A stretch of DNA of 5,507 bases from JBFMHP01 sp040752855. GTDB taxonomy: Bacteria; Pseudomonadota; Gammaproteobacteria; RBG-16-57-12. Location: positions 1 to 5,507 of the forward strand of contig JBFMHP010000008.1 in assembly GCA_040752855.1 (NCBI GenBank), written 5' to 3'. Shown one piece after another: positions 5,418 to 5,507 of this stretch (the first letter of the stretch is position 1; every line of letters begins with the position of its first letter). The translations under genes and the position numbers were made by a program. The notes under the pieces are model-generated. The model did not search any database and was not told the DNA's origin. It worked only from the letters and a program-made list of their open reading frames with translations.

Positions 5418-5453
5418 ACCCCCATCCCCGCCTTCCCCCATCAAGGGGGAAGG
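5418..5453 (-). repeat. CCCTCTCCC-family hairpin repeat, copy 5, inverted partner of copy 4
   Basis: CCTTCCCCC (5431-5439) pairs perfectly with GGGGGAAGG (5445-5453) across the 5-nt loop ATCAA. The C-rich tail lies on the left (5418-5430), so the element faces copy 4 with a 32-nt spacer between the two tails. Copies 4 and 5 keep the same loop core (CTTGA) when read in the same orientation. It lies 21 nt downstream of the stop of the truncated minus-strand gene at the right edge and could affect that transcript's 3' end, although no T tract follows. Confidence 0.75.
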
Positions 5454-5474
5454 GGTAGAAGCTGCGATCTATTG

Positions 5475-5507
5475 TTAAGCCGCCACCAACCCGTTGCGCT
5501 GCAGCAC
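5475..5507 (-). CDS. Possible C-terminal end of a minus-strand gene cut by the window edge
   Basis: Read on the minus strand from the right edge, ten codons (VLQRNGLVAA) end at a TAA at 5477-5475. Codon use is GC-rich like the neighbours, and the repeat pair begins just after the stop, as expected for an intergenic gap. If real, this gene is oriented with ubiUV and upstream of it, separated by 185 bp. Ten residues are too few to recognise a family, and the frame could be open by chance. Confidence 0.35.
   Translation of the reverse strand: MLQRNGLVAA

Noticed and set aside
188..5453. CRISPR array made of the hairpin repeats
   Set aside because: The copies are kilobases apart, in mixed orientation and without regular spacers.

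Overview
The window is GC-rich and densely coding, with a typical proteobacterial gene set, most likely gammaproteobacterial. That placement rests on the ubiquinone genes ubiT, ubiU and ubiV and on the YpfJ and YhcC protein families. I cannot name the organism. There are five complete genes plus two gene ends cut by the window edges, and no RNA gene, CRISPR array or transposase.

Layout from left to right. The 3' end of a probable alpha/beta-hydrolase gene (to 118, +) is followed by an intergenic stretch with a palindromic repeat and a candidate promoter. Next comes a ypfJ-type membrane-anchored zinc metallopeptidase (346-1209, +). It converges, with a 10-bp gap, on a small VOC/glyoxalase-fold gene (1220-1591, -). 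Then there is a second type of intergenic palindrome and a yhcC-type radical SAM gene (1743-2648, -). A 90-bp divergent promoter region separates yhcC from ubiT (2739-3215, +). A repeat-packed convergent spacer (3216-3385) follows, then ubiV (to 4297, -) and ubiU (4294-5289, -), which overlap by 4 nt as a ubiU-ubiV operon. The last 218 bp hold more repeats and about 11 codons of another minus-strand gene.

The core is a complete set of the three accessory factors for oxygen-independent ubiquinone biosynthesis. UbiU and UbiV are U32-family iron-sulfur proteins that act together in ring hydroxylation without O2, and UbiT is an SCP2-domain lipid-binding partner. All cluster-ligand cysteines expected for UbiU and UbiV are present. 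The organism therefore probably makes ubiquinone under anoxic or microoxic conditions. ubiT converges on ubiUV here, whereas in E. coli it is divergent.

The most unusual non-coding feature is a family of GC-rich hairpin repeats (an arm of the CCCTCTCCC type followed by a G-rich tail), found only in the intergenic gaps. Two copies lie as an inverted pair directly upstream of ubiU, and two copies have G-quadruplex-capable G tracts. I saw no clearly novel multi-gene system; the protein-coding content belongs to known families.
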